Source of the DNA: DASPXY01 sp038227745
Lineage (GTDB): Bacteria; Planctomycetota; Planctomycetia; Gemmatales; Gemmataceae
Direction: 5' to 3'
Assembly: GCA_038227745.1 (NCBI GenBank)
Contig: JBBRPS010000086.1
Span: 1-18,590, forward strand
DNA: 18,590 nt
The translations under genes and the position numbers were made by a program. Below are positions 17,550 through 18,590 of this stretch, piece after piece. The notes beneath the pieces were generated by a model. That model was given only the letters and a program-made list of their open reading frames with translations, searched no databases and was not told the origin of the DNA. Each line of letters starts with the position of its first letter. Within the stretch, counting starts at the first letter, position 1.

Positions 17550-18395
17550 ATGCGGGAACAGCCGTTCGACAAGAGCAGCAAATGGCTGATCGACCACCAG
17601 GCGCGGGGCATCCTGCGGCTGGGCGGACTATCGCGCGTGCGTTCCTACCGGGCCAGGCCAGGGCAGATCGTCCAGCCGACCAAGCTGCCGGACGGCCTGC
17701 TGGAGGTGATGGTCGAGGGCCGGAAGGAGCCGCTGCCCGTGCTCATCGAGGTGGCGACCTACCCGGACAGGCGGGCGGAGGAGCAGGCGCTCGGGGATCT
17801 GACCCTGGCCTCCCACGTGCTGAAGAAGCTGCCGGAACTCCTGATGCTGGTCCTCCGGCCGAAGGGCCGCTACCACATCGGCGGCAAGTACGAGATCCGG
17901 AGCGAGCTGGGCTGGTCGCGGCTGGAGGGCGAGTGGAAGGCGGTCGAGCTGTGGACGCTGTCGGCGGAGCAGCACCTCGCGGAGGGCGATGCCAGCGTCG
18001 TGCCCTGGGTGACGCTCATGGAGTTCGACGGCCCGCCCGAGGCCCTGCTGGAACGTTGCCGCGCGAAGATCGAGCGCGAGGCGCACCCGGAAGATCAGCC
18101 CGGCCTGAAGTCCGTCGCCCAGGTCCTGGCGCAGCTCAAGTTTCCGAACCCGGAATTATGGAGTTTATTAGGAGGTAAAGCCGTCATGGCCGAATTTCCA
18201 CTGATCCAGGAGTTGAGGGCCGAGGCAGTTCACGAAGCCATCCTCGAACTGCTGAAGGCTCGCTTCGGCTCGGTGCCGCGGGGCGTCAGCAGGCTCCTGC
18301 GCGCCATCCTCAAAGAGAAGCGGTTGATGAAGCTGAATGTGGTCGCGGCGAGCTGTCCCGACATGGCGGCGTTCCGCGAGGCGCTGCTGACCTGA
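17550..18395 (+). CDS. PD-(D/E)XK-like (Rpn/DUF4351-type) putative nuclease
   Basis: The 281-residue protein resembles the broad Rpn/transposase-associated nuclease group, common in multiple copies in planctomycetes and cyanobacteria. Residues about 45-105 show the core: a strand LLEVMVEGR, then LPVLIEVATYPDRRAEEQAL with E67, then LLMLVLRPKGRYH. The usual Lys/Gln two residues after the Glu is Ala here (E67-V-A69), so catalysis is uncertain. The C-terminal part (about 213-281, LIQELRAEAVHEAILELLKA, then RFGSVP and CPDMAAFREAL) looks like a DUF4351-type helical domain. AGGAA lies about 8 nt before the ATG. An internal strong ribosome site is described separately. It is followed by a truncated gene, in keeping with a mobile or rearranged locus. 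Confidence 0.75.
   Translation: MREQPFDKSSKWLIDHQARGILRLGGLSRVRSYRARPGQIVQPTKLPDGLLEVMVEGRKEPLPVLIEVATYPDRRAEEQALGDLTLASHVLKKLPELLMLVLRPKGRYHIGGKYEIRSELGWSRLEGEWKAVELWTLSAEQHLAEGDASVVPWVTLMEFDGPPEALLERCRAKIEREAHPEDQPGLKSVAQVLAQLKFPNPELWSLLGGKAVMAEFPLIQELRAEAVHEAILELLKARFGSVPRGVSRLLRAILKEKRLMKLNVVAASCPDMAAFREALLT
18170..18176 (+). promoter_or_regulatory. Intragenic Shine-Dalgarno inside the nuclease-like gene
   Basis: AGGAGGT, a full-length anti-16S match, lies 9 nt before an in-frame ATG (18186). It sits in an A+T-rich patch (18153-18180) with three TTA codons (Leu203, 206, 207), unlike the G/C-ending codons around it. It is stronger than the ribosome site of the full-length gene. Confidence 0.6.
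18186..18395 (+). CDS. Possible internal in-frame short product of the nuclease-like gene
   Basis: If translation starts at the internal ATG (residue 213 of the long protein), a 69-residue polypeptide is made. It equals the helical DUF4351-like C terminus: it begins MAEFPLIQELRAEAVHEAIL and ends CPDMAAFREALLT. E. coli Rpn genes are known to produce an in-frame C-terminal short form that inhibits the long nuclease; by analogy this could be an intragenic antitoxin or regulator. That is inference: only the start signals are seen. Confidence 0.4.
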   Translation: MAEFPLIQELRAEAVHEAILELLKARFGSVPRGVSRLLRAILKEKRLMKLNVVAASCPDMAAFREALLT

Positions 18396-18411
18396 GCGCG
18401 TGCCTCTCCAG

Positions 18412-18590
18412 GGGATATCGCAAGTCCTGGCGGAGTTCCGGGTCGCCGACGACCTGCTGCCGAACCCGACGCCGGCGCAGCTCATCGCGACCGGCTTCCA
18501 CCGCAACACCTCGTTCAACGAGGAGGGCGGCACCAACCCCGAGCAGTTCCGCGTCGAGCGCACGGTGGACCGCACCAACACGACCGGCAC
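18412..18590 (+). pseudogene. 5'-truncated PSD1/DUF1549 gene fragment, running off the window
   Basis: From about 18442 the frame reads VADDLLPNPTPAQLIATG, then FHRNTSFNEEGGTNPEQF and VERTVDRTNTTG. This is the conserved end of the DUF1549 (PSCyt2) domain of planctomycete PSD1 cytochrome-like proteins. In full proteins several hundred residues, including a CxxCH cytochrome part, come first. Here the frame is open only back to a stop at 18388-18390, inside the end of the nuclease-like gene, with no start codon and unrelated residues. The gene's front is therefore missing. Whether it continues normally to the right cannot be seen. Confidence 0.6.

Overview
The window looks like a chromosomal piece of a planctomycete, most likely a relative of the Gemmataceae. 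The signs are a very G+C-rich sequence with strong G/C bias at third codon positions, two DUF1559 proteins with prepilin-type N termini, a Hanks-type kinase with a single membrane span and TPR tail, secreted WD40 propeller proteins with helical modules, and a fragment of a PSD1/DUF1549 protein. These families are typical of that phylum. The taxonomic call is inference; there is no rRNA, tRNA or CRISPR array here.

Layout. 1-6.1 kb is a run of minus-strand genes: a membrane-anchored Ser/Thr kinase (6097-3074) with a good promoter, an outer-membrane beta-barrel-like protein (2927-1944), and a secreted protein made of duplicated STN/secretin-N-like units (1798-173). At 6.36 kb a plus-strand gene encodes a secreted LolA/DUF2092-like protein. 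It converges on a two-gene WD40 operon read leftward (10948-8384, then 8365-7142). The short gap between the convergent genes holds a 42-bp relic of a glycosyltransferase gene that is present intact at 11.6-12.5 kb. A small minus-strand membrane protein (11386-11156) is divergent from that glycosyltransferase-like gene, whose leader carries a large GC-rich palindrome. A small membrane-anchored protein (12607-12861) follows.

13.2-15.4 kb is a clear plus-strand operon with a consensus-like promoter: DUF1559 protein, membrane-anchored thioredoxin-fold/redoxin protein (14-nt overlap), small lipoprotein (ATGA overlap). A second DUF1559 gene (17302-16406, minus) is followed by a HEAT-repeat lipoprotein (16362-15985), so both DUF1559 genes are paired with a small lipoprotein. 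Between the two clusters lies a minus-strand gene of an uncharacterised, possibly Tse2-like family (15867-15361). Its C-terminal coding part runs through a stem-loop and an extragenic palindromic repeat.

The right edge carries a nuclease-like gene of the PD-(D/E)XK/Rpn-DUF4351 type (17550-18395). It has an unusually strong internal Shine-Dalgarno and in-frame ATG that could yield a separate 69-residue C-terminal protein. Directly behind it is a 5'-truncated PSD1 gene fragment that runs off the window.

The most interesting points are the possible intragenic short product in the nuclease-like gene (18170-18395), the glycosyltransferase relic whose only differences from the intact gene are synonymous (7079-7120), and the helical module that sits N-terminal in one WD40 protein but inside the propeller of its operon partner. 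I see no convincing multi-gene defence or biosynthetic system.
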